Origin: Methanomicrobium mobile BP | Lineage (GTDB): Archaea; Halobacteriota; Methanomicrobia; Methanomicrobiales; Methanomicrobiaceae | Reading direction: 5' to 3' | Assembly: GCF_000711215.1 (NCBI RefSeq) | Contig: NZ_JOMF01000004.1 | Location: 1-64,000 of the forward strand | Length of the DNA stretch: 64,000 nucleotides | Shown here: positions 9,846 to 17,427 of the stretch, piece by piece | How the letters are laid out: every line of letters starts with the position of its first letter | Numbering within the stretch: the first letter of the stretch is position 1 | Position numbers and translations under genes: made by a program | The notes under the pieces: generated by a model | Database searches by the model: none | Told to the model about the DNA's origin: nothing | Seen by the model: only the letters and a program-made list of their open reading frames with translations

Positions 9846-9921
9846 CGCCGTTCTTCGCAATCCCTCAACCCTTGCATTCAGAGGCATTCCAAAGCAATCG
9901 GGGCAATACGCGGCATTCCGA

Positions 9922-9932
9922 TAATTTATAAA
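9922..9932 (+). promoter_or_regulatory. TATA box for the dihydropteroate synthase gene
   Basis: TTTATAAA sits at 9925-9932, about 30 bp before the ATG at 9958. This spacing predicts a leaderless or nearly leaderless mRNA. Confidence 0.55.
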
Positions 9933-9957
9933 ATGCGGGGCAACATAACACTAAGCC

Positions 9958-10770
9958 ATGCGGATATGCAGAATCGGTAATTTCGAAGTCGGCGGAGACG
10001 CGCCGGTAAGGCTCATGGGAATCATAAATTGCAGCCCCGAATCTTTCTTCTCGGGGTCTTATGTGCCTGCCGGCAATATCTACGAAGAAGCATGCGGATT
10101 CATGGATGCCGGCGCGGACATGATAGATCTGGGTGCGAGGAGCACGGCGCCCAACTCGAGAGTCATTACCGAAGCCGAAGAAATTGAACGTCTGAATGCC
10201 GCATTAAACGAGCTCTCCGGAAGCGGCATCCCCGTATCCGTGGATACCATGTATCCGCGGGTTCTTGCCGAATGCATAAAGCACGATATCGACTGCATCA
10301 ACGACATACACGGACTCTGCAATACCGATTACGCAAAGATTGCTGCCGACAGCGGACTGCCCGCAATACTGATGGCGACTTACAGCATCCCGGGCGACCC
10401 CGTAGGCTTTGACTCGGTTATGGGCGCACTCGAGATTGTCCTCGAGAGAGCGGAGCTCTTCGGCATCGACAACCTTATCCTCGACCCCGCCGTCGGAAAA
10501 TGGACGCCGGAGCGCACCGTCGAGGACGACTGGGAACTGTGCAGACGCTTTGACGAATTTGCCGAATTCGAGAGACCGCTTCTTGCCGCAGTCTCGAGAA
10601 AGACCTTCATCGGAAGACTGCTCGACAAAAACCCCGAAGACAGACTCTTCGGAACGCTTGCGGTCACATACGACATTCTCAAGAAAGGGGCATCCATTGT
10701 CCGTGCACACGATGTCGCGGCTACACGCGACCTCATCGACGTATTCGAGAAGGTCGAGCACCGCGGATAA
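9958..10770 (+). CDS. folP: dihydropteroate synthase (DHPS family)
   Basis: A 270-residue TIM-barrel protein with essentially every DHPS motif: MGIINCSPESFFSG near residue 20 (pterin/phosphate site), DLGARSTAP near 58, SVDTMYP near 83, NDIHG near 107, LDPAVGKW near 177, AVSRKTFIG near 212 and the closing RAHDVAATRD. Bacterial DHPS joins p-aminobenzoate to a pterin in folate synthesis; archaeal members may instead act in methanopterin or folate synthesis. Its place just downstream of glyA-folD supports a pterin-cofactor role. It has its own TATA box. The call of the family is firm; the exact pterin product is inferred. Confidence 0.87.
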   Translation: MRICRIGNFEVGGDAPVRLMGIINCSPESFFSGSYVPAGNIYEEACGFMDAGADMIDLGARSTAPNSRVITEAEEIERLNAALNELSGSGIPVSVDTMYPRVLAECIKHDIDCINDIHGLCNTDYAKIAADSGLPAILMATYSIPGDPVGFDSVMGALEIVLERAELFGIDNLILDPAVGKWTPERTVEDDWELCRRFDEFAEFERPLLAAVSRKTFIGRLLDKNPEDRLFGTLAVTYDILKKGASIVRAHDVAATRDLIDVFEKVEHRG

Positions 10771-10911
10771 AAAACCTGCAAAAACTGCAAAAAAACGCAA
10801 AACCAGGAACGAAGGAAAGACAATAATCAAATTATTTTACGGTGTCTCCGAATTTCTGTTAAATTTACTCCCATCAGAATCTTTTTTCATGAGTAAATCA
10901 GATTGAATATT

Positions 10912-11709
10912 ATGGGCAGTTCGTTTAAGGTTTTTGGAATAAAGACAAAGATTCTCGTCCCCGGCGACGACATCTCGCGGATTATCGTCGATAATGCAAA
11001 GGTGACCGAAGGTCTGGAAGGGGGCATCGCCGACGGCGACATCGTGGTCCTTGCCGAGAGCGCTCTTGCAACCGCGGAAGGCGGCATCGTGACCCTCTCG
11101 GAGATTACACCCTCGGAGAAAGCTCTTGAATACGGCGAAAAATACCGTATCGACGCCCGCCTTGCCGAGGTTGTCATCTCGGAGAGCGACAGGGTCGTGG
11201 GCGGCATCCCGGGTTTCCTTCTCTGCCTCAAGAACGGCACTCTTCTTCCCAATGCCGGCATAGACGCCTCGAATGCGCCCGCCGGAAAGGTCGTCAAACT
11301 TCCGAAAGACCCCGATGCCAGCGCGGAAAGGGTCAGAAAAGAGATTCGGCAGCTTACGGGCAGAAATATCGGCGTGCTTGTCATCGACTCCCGCACCCAT
11401 GCCATGAGACTGGGGTGCAGCGGCATTGCGATAGGATGCAGCGGAATGGACGCAATAACCGACGAACGCGGCAAACGTGACTTATACGGTCACGAACTTG
11501 AGGTCACGCGCCGTGCAATCGGCGACGATATCGCCTCCGCCGCCGAACTCGTATTGGGTGAGTCAAACGAATGCACTCCCGTTGCGGTGGTCCGCGGTCT
11601 CTCGCAGTTCCTCTCCGATAACCGCGGCATAGAATCGATTGAGCCGTCGGAGTGCTTATTTATGGGAACGGCGATGAACGCCGACTCTTCCCTTTTCAAT
11701 AGAGAGTAA
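10912..11709 (+). CDS. cofE: coenzyme F420-0:L-glutamate ligase
   Basis: A 265-residue ligase that adds gamma-linked glutamates to F420-0 using GTP. Family features include GIKTKILVPGDD at the N-terminus, DGDIVVLAESALAT (about 43-56), the SEITPSEKAL segment, GIDASNAPAGKVVKLP (about 120-135) and VIDSRTHAMRLGCSGIAIG (about 160-178). The ATG at 10912 gives MGSSFKVFGI; a TTG nine bases earlier is possible but less likely. It converges on cofC: the last 54 bases of the two genes overlap on opposite strands. CofC and CofE act in the same F420 pathway, so this is a functional pair in convergent arrangement. Confidence 0.94.
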   Translation: MGSSFKVFGIKTKILVPGDDISRIIVDNAKVTEGLEGGIADGDIVVLAESALATAEGGIVTLSEITPSEKALEYGEKYRIDARLAEVVISESDRVVGGIPGFLLCLKNGTLLPNAGIDASNAPAGKVVKLPKDPDASAERVRKEIRQLTGRNIGVLVIDSRTHAMRLGCSGIAIGCSGMDAITDERGKRDLYGHELEVTRRAIGDDIASAAELVLGESNECTPVAVVRGLSQFLSDNRGIESIEPSECLFMGTAMNADSSLFNRE

Positions 11710-12306
11710 GTAACCCAACTCCTCAAGATATTTTTTCGAGCGGCTTTTTGCGCCGCCGTGGATCAAGACTTCGGTAAGGTCTTCCTCCTCGTCGATATCG
11801 GTCGAAAGCCTGAAAGAATCGATTACCTCGACGCTCTTACCGAAACTTTCGGCGACAGCCAGATGGTCGAGGAAGCTAGCGCCGTAGAAATCGGCACGGA
11901 ACTTCTGCGGGTCTTTTATGAATATCGAATTTGTTCCCCCGCCGCGTCCGGGCGCAATTGCGATATCGGCGTCTGTCGAGAGCATTTTTCTGACGGCGTC
12001 GGCGTTGAGCAGTGCGATATCGGTCATCATGAGCAGAACGGGCTCGTGAAGGGTTGAAAAATATTCGTTCAGCGCTTCGTTAAGACCAAGATCCATAACA
12101 ACCGTCTCCGCGCCCGAAACCGTATACGGACGCGTCGAGAGAAGAACGGGGCTGCATCCGCCCTCGATGAGCGCACTGACAACGTCGTTGAGCATTGCGG
12201 CGGTAAACTCCTCTCTTTCGGATTCGGAGAGAAGATTGGAGAGACGTGTCTTCGGATTTACGGGTCGGAACGGTATGACTGCCTTTACTGTCGCCTTTAC
12301 TGTCAT
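11656..12306 (-). CDS. cofC: 2-phospho-L-lactate guanylyltransferase
   Basis: A 216-residue nucleotidyltransferase that activates 2-phospholactate (or a similar acid) with GTP to make the side-chain donor for F420. The N-terminal AVIPFRPVNPKTRLSNLLS is the nucleotide-binding loop, EPVLLMMTDIALLNADAV is the metal-site region, and APGRGGGTNSIFI is a family signature. The ATG at 12306 (MTVKATVKAVIPFRP) is preferred to an upstream start at 12381 because it matches the family N-terminus and lies about 25-30 bp after a TATA-like TTTTTATCG (12331-12339, minus strand). Its 3-prime end overlaps that of cofE by 54 nt. Confidence 0.92.
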   Translation of the reverse strand: MTVKATVKAVIPFRPVNPKTRLSNLLSESEREEFTAAMLNDVVSALIEGGCSPVLLSTRPYTVSGAETVVMDLGLNEALNEYFSTLHEPVLLMMTDIALLNADAVRKMLSTDADIAIAPGRGGGTNSIFIKDPQKFRADFYGASFLDHLAVAESFGKSVEVIDSFRLSTDIDEEEDLTEVLIHGGAKSRSKKYLEELGYLLSIEKGRVGVHRRSHK

Positions 12307-12402
12307 TTGTATGAGATTGGTAACCGACCGATAAAAAGAATTGGAAAAAAGACTGCCCCGACCTGCGCATAATATTATCATCTCTCACTCATACCTAATG
12401 GT

Positions 12403-13050
12403 ATGAAATCAGTCTCTCTGATAACGGCACTGGCGATTCTGGTGATCTTTACGGCCGCCGTATCCGCAGGGTGCACGCAGAATGCGCCTGCGCCGCAGGC
12501 AACCGCAACGGCGACAGCGGCAGTGCCGACAGAGAATCCGACCGCGGCACCAACAATATCAACACCTGTCCCAACCCCGACACCGACACCCGCACCGACA
12601 GTGCAGAGTACGGTCGCACCGACGCCGACGCCTGCCGCGACTTCGGCAAACGCCGGCAAAGTCATCTATGACGAGAGAAAAGGTGTTCCCATAGGAAATG
12701 TCCTTGTAATCAAATTCGACGAGAATCTGGATATACCGTTCCTGCAGAAAGGCGAGAAATACCTCTTCGAAGTTCAGTGCACAAAACCCGTGAACATTCT
12801 CTTCATGCAGATGACGGAATACGACTCGAATGTCTATACGCCGCCGAAGTGGGACTCGCTCAAGGGCGAATGGAAATATAACGGCAAGATGACGAAGCAG
12901 TTTGACAATACCCTTCAGAAGAACTTTGAGGTGACCATCCCGCGTATAGGCAAATACTGTCTCTTCATCGACGCCAGAAACACGGACAATGACGTGCTCA
13001 TTGAAAAGGAATCGGTAGCGGCGGACATAAAGATCACAAGACTTGAGTAA
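12403..13050 (+). CDS. predicted lipoprotein with Thr/Pro-rich stalk
   Basis: A 215-residue exported protein. Residues 1-22 form a signal peptide ending in a lipobox-like VSAGC, so the protein is probably lipid-anchored at Cys23 on the outer face of the membrane. Residues 24-85 are a low-complexity stalk of Ala, Thr and Pro, a common wall-spanning spacer and possible glycosylation region in methanogen surface proteins. Residues 90-215 form a compact beta-rich domain with two cysteines; I do not recognise a named family. It is divergent from cofC; AT-rich ATAATATTATC near 12368-12378 may serve as promoter. Confidence 0.8.
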   Translation: MKSVSLITALAILVIFTAAVSAGCTQNAPAPQATATATAAVPTENPTAAPTISTPVPTPTPTPAPTVQSTVAPTPTPAATSANAGKVIYDERKGVPIGNVLVIKFDENLDIPFLQKGEKYLFEVQCTKPVNILFMQMTEYDSNVYTPPKWDSLKGEWKYNGKMTKQFDNTLQKNFEVTIPRIGKYCLFIDARNTDNDVLIEKESVAADIKITRLE

Positions 13051-13125
13051 GAACAACGGAACGAAAACCGAACGAAAACTGAACAAAATGCGGTCAATGA
13101 CCGGAAATGACCGGACGGTAAAATC

Positions 13126-13968
13126 ATGAGCGGCAGTTATGAACATCTCTCGGAATCGGCACTCTCCGAGAGGCAGAAAGAGATAGTCCGTTCCGTAACG
13201 GATTCTCTGAAGGAACTGAGCTATGTCGCGGCGGTATACCTCTTCGGTTCGTATGCGAAGAATACCCATACGCCGTATTCCGATATCGATATAGGTGTCA
13301 TTCTCCACGAGCCCGCAAGCCGGTGGCAATACGAGAAGGCGGGTCAGTTTGCGTCGGATCTCATAGATGTCGAGATATTCAACCGCATGCCCGTCGAGAT
13401 AAGGAATGCCATAGTCTCCGAAGGTATCCTCCTCTACTGCCGCGACGAAGAATACCTCTCCGAAATAATCAAAGAGACCGTGAGGGAATACTCGGTGGGC
13501 AGACCCTATGTCGCCGAGCAGAAAAAGGTCGCAGGCGGTCATGTCATATATGTCCCCGATAAGAAAGAGAGACTCTTATCGGCGATTGCCAAGATTAAGC
13601 AGTATTATACGGAGTATTCGGCAATAACCGCGACGGGAATACCGAAACGCGAGGATTTCATGCGGTATCACTCGGTGTCCATGATAATGTTTGCAATCAT
13701 AAACATGTCCTTCAGCATCGGCGAAGAGGTGATAATGCTGCGCAAACTCCAGCATCCGAAGTCGCACCGCGATATCTTCAAGATTCTGCACCACGCGGGC
13801 ATAATCTCGGAAGAATTGCGCGACGAGATGACCTCGCTCGTCTTCTACCGCAACCATTTCGCACATCAGTATTCGGCAATCGAGGAGGCTGACCTCTACT
13901 CAATCGCGGATAAGATGGACTCCGTTCTCGAATACGTGGACATAATGACCAAAGCCGGTCTAAAGTAG
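13126..13968 (+). CDS. fused MNT nucleotidyltransferase-HEPN protein
   Basis: A 280-residue single chain joining two domains that are usually separate toxin-antitoxin partners. Residues about 12-125 are a minimal nucleotidyltransferase: GSYAKNTHTPYSDID at 41-55 fits GS-x10-D-x-D exactly, and DVE at 81-83 offers the third acidic residue. Residues about 150-275 are a helical HEPN domain with RNHFAHQY at 242-249, matching R-x4-H-x-Y (R242, H247, Y249). In HepT-MntA systems the MNT protein AMPylates the Tyr of this motif and so silences the HEPN ribonuclease. All key residues appear intact in both halves here. It stands alone between a lipoprotein gene and an A-rich spacer. Activity of the fusion is inferred. 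Confidence 0.88.
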   Translation: MSGSYEHLSESALSERQKEIVRSVTDSLKELSYVAAVYLFGSYAKNTHTPYSDIDIGVILHEPASRWQYEKAGQFASDLIDVEIFNRMPVEIRNAIVSEGILLYCRDEEYLSEIIKETVREYSVGRPYVAEQKKVAGGHVIYVPDKKERLLSAIAKIKQYYTEYSAITATGIPKREDFMRYHSVSMIMFAIINMSFSIGEEVIMLRKLQHPKSHRDIFKILHHAGIISEELRDEMTSLVFYRNHFAHQYSAIEEADLYSIADKMDSVLEYVDIMTKAGLK

Positions 13969-13977
13969 CCCGATAAA

Positions 13978-14133
13978 ATGTAAAAAAACTAATCAAAACA
14001 AAAATAAAAAAAAACTCAAAAAAACTCAAAACCCAAAAAACAAAAAACTCAAAAAACTCAAAAAACTCAAAAAACAAAAAAACAATAAAAAACAAAAAAA
14101 CAATAAAAAACAAAAAAAACAAAAAAACAAAAA
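13978..14133. repeat. A-rich low-complexity array (9-bp units in part)
   Basis: About 155 bases almost devoid of G, built from CAAAAAACT units of 9 bp (clear at 14041, 14050, 14059) and decaying copies such as CAATAAAAAA. It separates two convergent genes. On the minus strand it is T-rich and directly downstream of the ferredoxin-thioredoxin reductase gene, so it could end that transcript. Confidence 0.75.
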
Positions 14134-14157
14134 TATTTGAATTGCGCAAAGCGCCTG

Positions 14158-14454
14158 TTATTTCCTGAAGAATAACTGACAGTGACAGCATCCGTCTTCT
14201 TCAATCTCTTTCTCGTGGAATGCGCACGGGCAGATATTTGCCTTATCCTTCTCTTTGTCGCCGCTTCTGACTCTGCACGGGCAGTATTCCTCGCCGTATT
14301 TCGTCTTTAAGCGTGCAAGCCCCTTAAGGATTGTCTCAAGGTGTTTGGCATCGGGGTTTAAGACATAGCCCTTCTTTTCGGCATATTCGACGCAGCGTGC
14401 TCTGATATCTTCCACAAGTGCATTTAATTCGTTATTTTCCGCATTTTCCGTCAT
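14158..14454 (-). CDS. ferredoxin-thioredoxin reductase catalytic subunit-like protein
   Basis: A 98-residue iron-sulfur protein. Seven or more cysteines fall in the CPC (YCPCRV), CPC (ICPCAFH) and CHC (CCHCQLFF) pattern of the FTR beta chain, which binds a 4Fe-4S cluster next to a redox disulfide and reduces thioredoxin-like partners with electrons from ferredoxin. The catalytic chain occurs without the plant-type variable subunit in methanogens. Start choice: the complement of AAAGGAG lies 9 nt before the ATG at 14454, a better distance than for the ATG at 14460. Confidence 0.9.
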   Translation of the reverse strand: MTENAENNELNALVEDIRARCVEYAEKKGYVLNPDAKHLETILKGLARLKTKYGEEYCPCRVRSGDKEKDKANICPCAFHEKEIEEDGCCHCQLFFRK

Positions 14455-14515
14455 CCGCATCAACTCCTTTAGTAACTACCGGTAACAACTCCCGAAGCAG
14501 CAACTCCGGTCGTCC

Positions 14516-15220
14516 TTACTCCCCCTTCGATTCGAGATAATGAATCATCGAATCGAAGACCTTCATTCCGTCCGTGGAGATTAAATGCTCCTCGGATGCC
14601 CTCTCTGGATGCGGCATCATCAGAAGGACATTGTCCTTACATCCGCCGAGGACGCCGGTGATATTATCCGTGCAGCCGTTGGGGTTTGAAGCCGCATCGA
14701 CATTGCCCTTTTCGTCGCAGAACTTGAAGGCAATCTTGTTCTCAGCCTCAAGCCTTGAGAGATCCTCCGGGCTTGCGATATAGCGTCCCTCTTTGTGCGC
14801 AATCGGGATCTTTATGACTTCGCCGAGTCTGAAGCGGTTTGTAAACGGCGACGTATTGTTGAGAACCTTGAGATATACCCCTTTGCAGATGAACTTGGGA
14901 TACTCGTTCATGGTGAAAACGCCAGGAACAAGTTTTGCCTCGGCACCGATCTGAGCGCCGTTGCAGATACCCAGAACGAGACCGCCGGCATCGGCGTGCT
15001 TCACGACATCCGCCATAATCGGCGCTCGTGCCGCAATCGCACCCGCACGCAGATAATCGCCGTATGAGAAACCGCCGGGGAGAATTACGGCATCGTAATT
15101 CTTCTTAAGACCGTCTTTATACCAGACCAGATCGGTATCGACGCCGCAGACGTCCGATGCGACATGTAACGCATCGCGGTCGCAGTTGCTTCCTCCAAAC
15201 TGAAGAACAGCAAATCTCAT
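14516..15220 (-). CDS. purQ: phosphoribosylformylglycinamidine synthase, glutaminase subunit PurQ
   Basis: A 234-residue class I glutamine amidotransferase that releases ammonia for FGAM synthase in purine synthesis. The N-terminus FAVLQFGGSNCDRDA, the oxyanion loop LPGGFSYGDYLRAG, the nucleophile Cys in LGICNGAQIG (about residue 86-95) and the His in MPHPERASE near 205 are all present. Its start ATG overlaps the purS stop (ATGA), and purS likewise overlaps purC. The large PurL subunit is not in the window. Confidence 0.96.
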   Translation of the reverse strand: MRFAVLQFGGSNCDRDALHVASDVCGVDTDLVWYKDGLKKNYDAVILPGGFSYGDYLRAGAIAARAPIMADVVKHADAGGLVLGICNGAQIGAEAKLVPGVFTMNEYPKFICKGVYLKVLNNTSPFTNRFRLGEVIKIPIAHKEGRYIASPEDLSRLEAENKIAFKFCDEKGNVDAASNPNGCTDNITGVLGGCKDNVLLMMPHPERASEEHLISTDGMKVFDSMIHYLESKGE

Positions 15221-15465
15221 GCTTTTTTGACCTCAATCGTATAACTGTGGATAACAGGGTTTGCCAGAAGCCTCTCGCACATCTCGGCAGCCTTTGCCTT
15301 CGCCGCATCCGCATTCTCGGCATCGATACCGATCTCAAAGAATTTGGCGGTGTTTAAGTATTCGCTCTTCATACCGAGACTCGAAAGCGCATGCGAGATT
15401 GCCTTTGCTTCGGGGCTGAGCATCCCGCCTTTCAGCTTTATTACAACATTAACATCGAATAACAT
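15217..15465 (-). CDS. purS: phosphoribosylformylglycinamidine synthase subunit PurS
   Basis: An 82-residue protein, the small subunit that couples PurQ and PurL in the three-part FGAM synthase of archaea and Gram-positive bacteria. The sequence is typical: N-terminal VNVVIKLKGGMLSPEAKAI, internal KFFEIGIDAENADAAKAKAAEMCERLLANP and a final beta strand HSYTIEV. It overlaps purC by 1 nt and purQ by 4 nt, so translation is likely coupled. Confidence 0.94.
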   Translation of the reverse strand: MLFDVNVVIKLKGGMLSPEAKAISHALSSLGMKSEYLNTAKFFEIGIDAENADAAKAKAAEMCERLLANPVIHSYTIEVKKA

Positions 15466-16190
15466 TATTTCACGTTCTCCTTCTGCCAGTTCATTATCTT
15501 CTCGACGACCTTGGCGTATGCCGTCATCACATCGCCCTTGTCAAAGCGGTAGACATCCTTATCGAAGGACTCCTTTGTGACCTTGTCCCACAGGCGCATC
15601 GAGTCCATGCTGATCTCGTCGCCGAGGATGATCTCGCCGCCGCACTTGCCGAACTCAATCTTGAAGTCCACGAAGATGAGTCCCAGTTCGTCAAAGAAGT
15701 CGTAGAGAAGTTTGTTTATCTTATGGGTAATCTCTTTAATCTCGGCAAGCTCATCGCGGGTTACAAGCCCGAGAGCGACTATGAGATCATCGTTGACCGA
15801 CGGGTCACCTCTCTCGTCATCCTTGTAGTCCGTTACGATTACGGGCGGATTTAAGATCTGTCCCTCTTTGAACGGGAGTTTCTTTACGATAGAACCGGCG
15901 GCGACATTGCGCGCAATGACTTCGAGCGGGATCATATCCAGCTTCTTTACGAGCATGGTGTGATCGTCCAGCATCTTTATGAAGTGGGTCTTTACCCCGT
16001 TCTTCTCGAGATAATCGAAGAAGAATGCCGATACAGCCGCATTGTATGCACCTTTTCCGGCGAAACTGTCTTTCTTCACACCGTTGAATGCGGTCATGTC
16101 GTTTCTGAATAAAGAGATTAATTCGTCCTCTTTATCCGTTTTGTAGATTGATTTTGCCTTTCCGACGTAGATTGGTTCTCCGAGTTCCAT
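15465..16190 (-). CDS. purC: phosphoribosylaminoimidazole-succinocarboxamide synthase
   Basis: A 241-residue SAICAR synthetase that ligates aspartate to CAIR with ATP. Recognisable are the N-terminal YVGKAKSIYKTD nucleotide loop, the substrate-binding PLEVIARNVAAGSIVKK (about 92-108) and LIFVDFKIEFGKC near 168-180, plus GDEISMDSMRLWD. It is the first gene of purC-purS-purQ, reading leftward. Start ATG at 16190; a matching promoter should lie in the AT-rich sequence 16200-16330. Confidence 0.96.
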   Translation of the reverse strand: MELGEPIYVGKAKSIYKTDKEDELISLFRNDMTAFNGVKKDSFAGKGAYNAAVSAFFFDYLEKNGVKTHFIKMLDDHTMLVKKLDMIPLEVIARNVAAGSIVKKLPFKEGQILNPPVIVTDYKDDERGDPSVNDDLIVALGLVTRDELAEIKEITHKINKLLYDFFDELGLIFVDFKIEFGKCGGEIILGDEISMDSMRLWDKVTKESFDKDVYRFDKGDVMTAYAKVVEKIMNWQKENVK

Positions 16191-16289
16191 ATGTGTTCAT
16201 CCCGTGTCTTTGATGATTTGCGTTTACTTTGGCGTTTGCTATTATCTATTTCTCGCGCCTGATTGATAGTAATTTTGTGTTTAAATTTT

Positions 16290-16315
16290 GGTTACCATTG
16301 TTAATACAGATAACC
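16290..16315. repeat. short inverted repeat upstream of purC
   Basis: GGTTA at 16290-16294 and TAACC at 16311-16315 form a spaced 5-bp inverted repeat in the purC upstream region, with a TTAAATTT TATA-like stretch 5-12 bases away. It could be an operator but 5-bp arms can arise by chance. Confidence 0.3.
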
Positions 16316-16333
16316 ATTACCGCATGACGGACA

Positions 16334-16396
16334 GGGTAGGGCAGGGAGGGGGGATAGGATGGGGAAGGAAGGGGGGAAGGATACGGGCAGGCAGGG
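16334..16396 (+). repeat. G-run tract (quadruplex-prone)
   Basis: Sixty-three bases with at least eight runs of three or more G on the plus strand and almost no C. The pattern satisfies the G3N1-7 rule for intramolecular G-quadruplexes several times over. It lies between purC (which starts to its left and reads left) and cofG (which ends to its right), so it is just past the cofG 3-prime end. Confidence 0.6.
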
Positions 16397-16428
16397 ATGC
16401 AGCCGCATAACCCGAACGGGCAAATGCG

Positions 16429-17415
16429 TCACAGCCCGGCGTTTCTGTCCGAGATATCGCGGCTGAGCTTATCTATGAGACCCGCAAGTTTGGGATCATA
16501 CCAGCCCTTGTCTATGTATTTCCTATATATGCAGAGCCGCTCGCAGAGCCTGCGGTCTTTTCCGACAATGGCGGAAAGCTCCTCTATCTCCGGCCACGGA
16601 TGCTCGGGATTGACATAGTCTATTGTCACCGGCGACACCCCGCCGAGATCCGTGACGCCGCAGTCTATCAGTTCGCTTGCGTTTATCAGATTCGGCGGTA
16701 TCTGAATGCTTATATCCGCGGGGAGAATCTCCCTTGCAAGCAGGATCAGATCGCGCACCTCGTCGGGACCGGGGACGGCCCACTTCTCCATCGGCGTCGA
16801 GGGTTTGGGACAGAAGTTCTGGATGATTACCTCCTGAATATGGTCGTATCGCCTGTGAACATCCCGTATCACCTCAAGGGATTCTTCCCTGTCGGCGGGC
16901 GTCTCTCCGATTCCCAGAAGAAGCCCCGTGGTAAAGGGAATGCGCAGTTTGCCGGCATTCTCCAGCATCTCTATGCGGACCTCGGGTTTTTTGCCGGCGC
17001 AGTTTCTGTGCGCGGGAATATCCGCGGTCGTCTCGAGCATAAGCCCCATGCTCGGATTAACCTCGCGGAAACGCTTCAGTTCGTCGCAGTCCAGAATGCC
17101 CGCGTTCGTATGCGGCAGAATCCCCATCTCCAATGCAGTTTTGCACATATCGTAGCAGTAATCGAGGACGGTTTCATACCCGATCTTTCGGATATGCTCC
17201 GCAAAACCCTTCTCCTCCTCGGGTCTTTCGCCGAATGTAAAGAGCGCTTCCGTGCACCCCGATGCGACGCCGAGTTTGAGCGTGTCAATGACCGCGGACT
17301 TCTCCATCACGCAGCCTTCGTGCACGGGCTCGCGGAATATGCAGTATCCGCAGTGGTTGCGGCATACATGCGTAAGCGGCAGAAAAACATTGCGCGAATA
17401 GGTTATCGTATCCAT
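16429..17415 (-). CDS. cofG: 7,8-didemethyl-8-hydroxy-5-deazariboflavin synthase, CofG subunit
   Basis: A 328-residue radical SAM enzyme. The CxxxCxxC motif is in THVCRNHCGYCIF at residues 18-26, followed by a TIM-barrel with TNAGILDCDEL, GLMLETTADIP and FTTGLLLGIGET typical of CofG. CofG and CofH together build the deazaflavin chromophore of F420 from a pyrimidine and tyrosine. No cofH is in the window. It lies 12 bp downstream of fen on the same strand, so the two are probably co-transcribed although unrelated in function. Confidence 0.95.
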   Translation of the reverse strand: MDTITYSRNVFLPLTHVCRNHCGYCIFREPVHEGCVMEKSAVIDTLKLGVASGCTEALFTFGERPEEEKGFAEHIRKIGYETVLDYCYDMCKTALEMGILPHTNAGILDCDELKRFREVNPSMGLMLETTADIPAHRNCAGKKPEVRIEMLENAGKLRIPFTTGLLLGIGETPADREESLEVIRDVHRRYDHIQEVIIQNFCPKPSTPMEKWAVPGPDEVRDLILLAREILPADISIQIPPNLINASELIDCGVTDLGGVSPVTIDYVNPEHPWPEIEELSAIVGKDRRLCERLCIYRKYIDKGWYDPKLAGLIDKLSRDISDRNAGL

Positions 17416-17427
17416 AGATATCGCAGG

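Noticed and set aside
13978-14133. Transposon remnant in the A-rich spacer
   Set aside because: No inverted terminal repeats or transposase residues; it is simple-sequence DNA.
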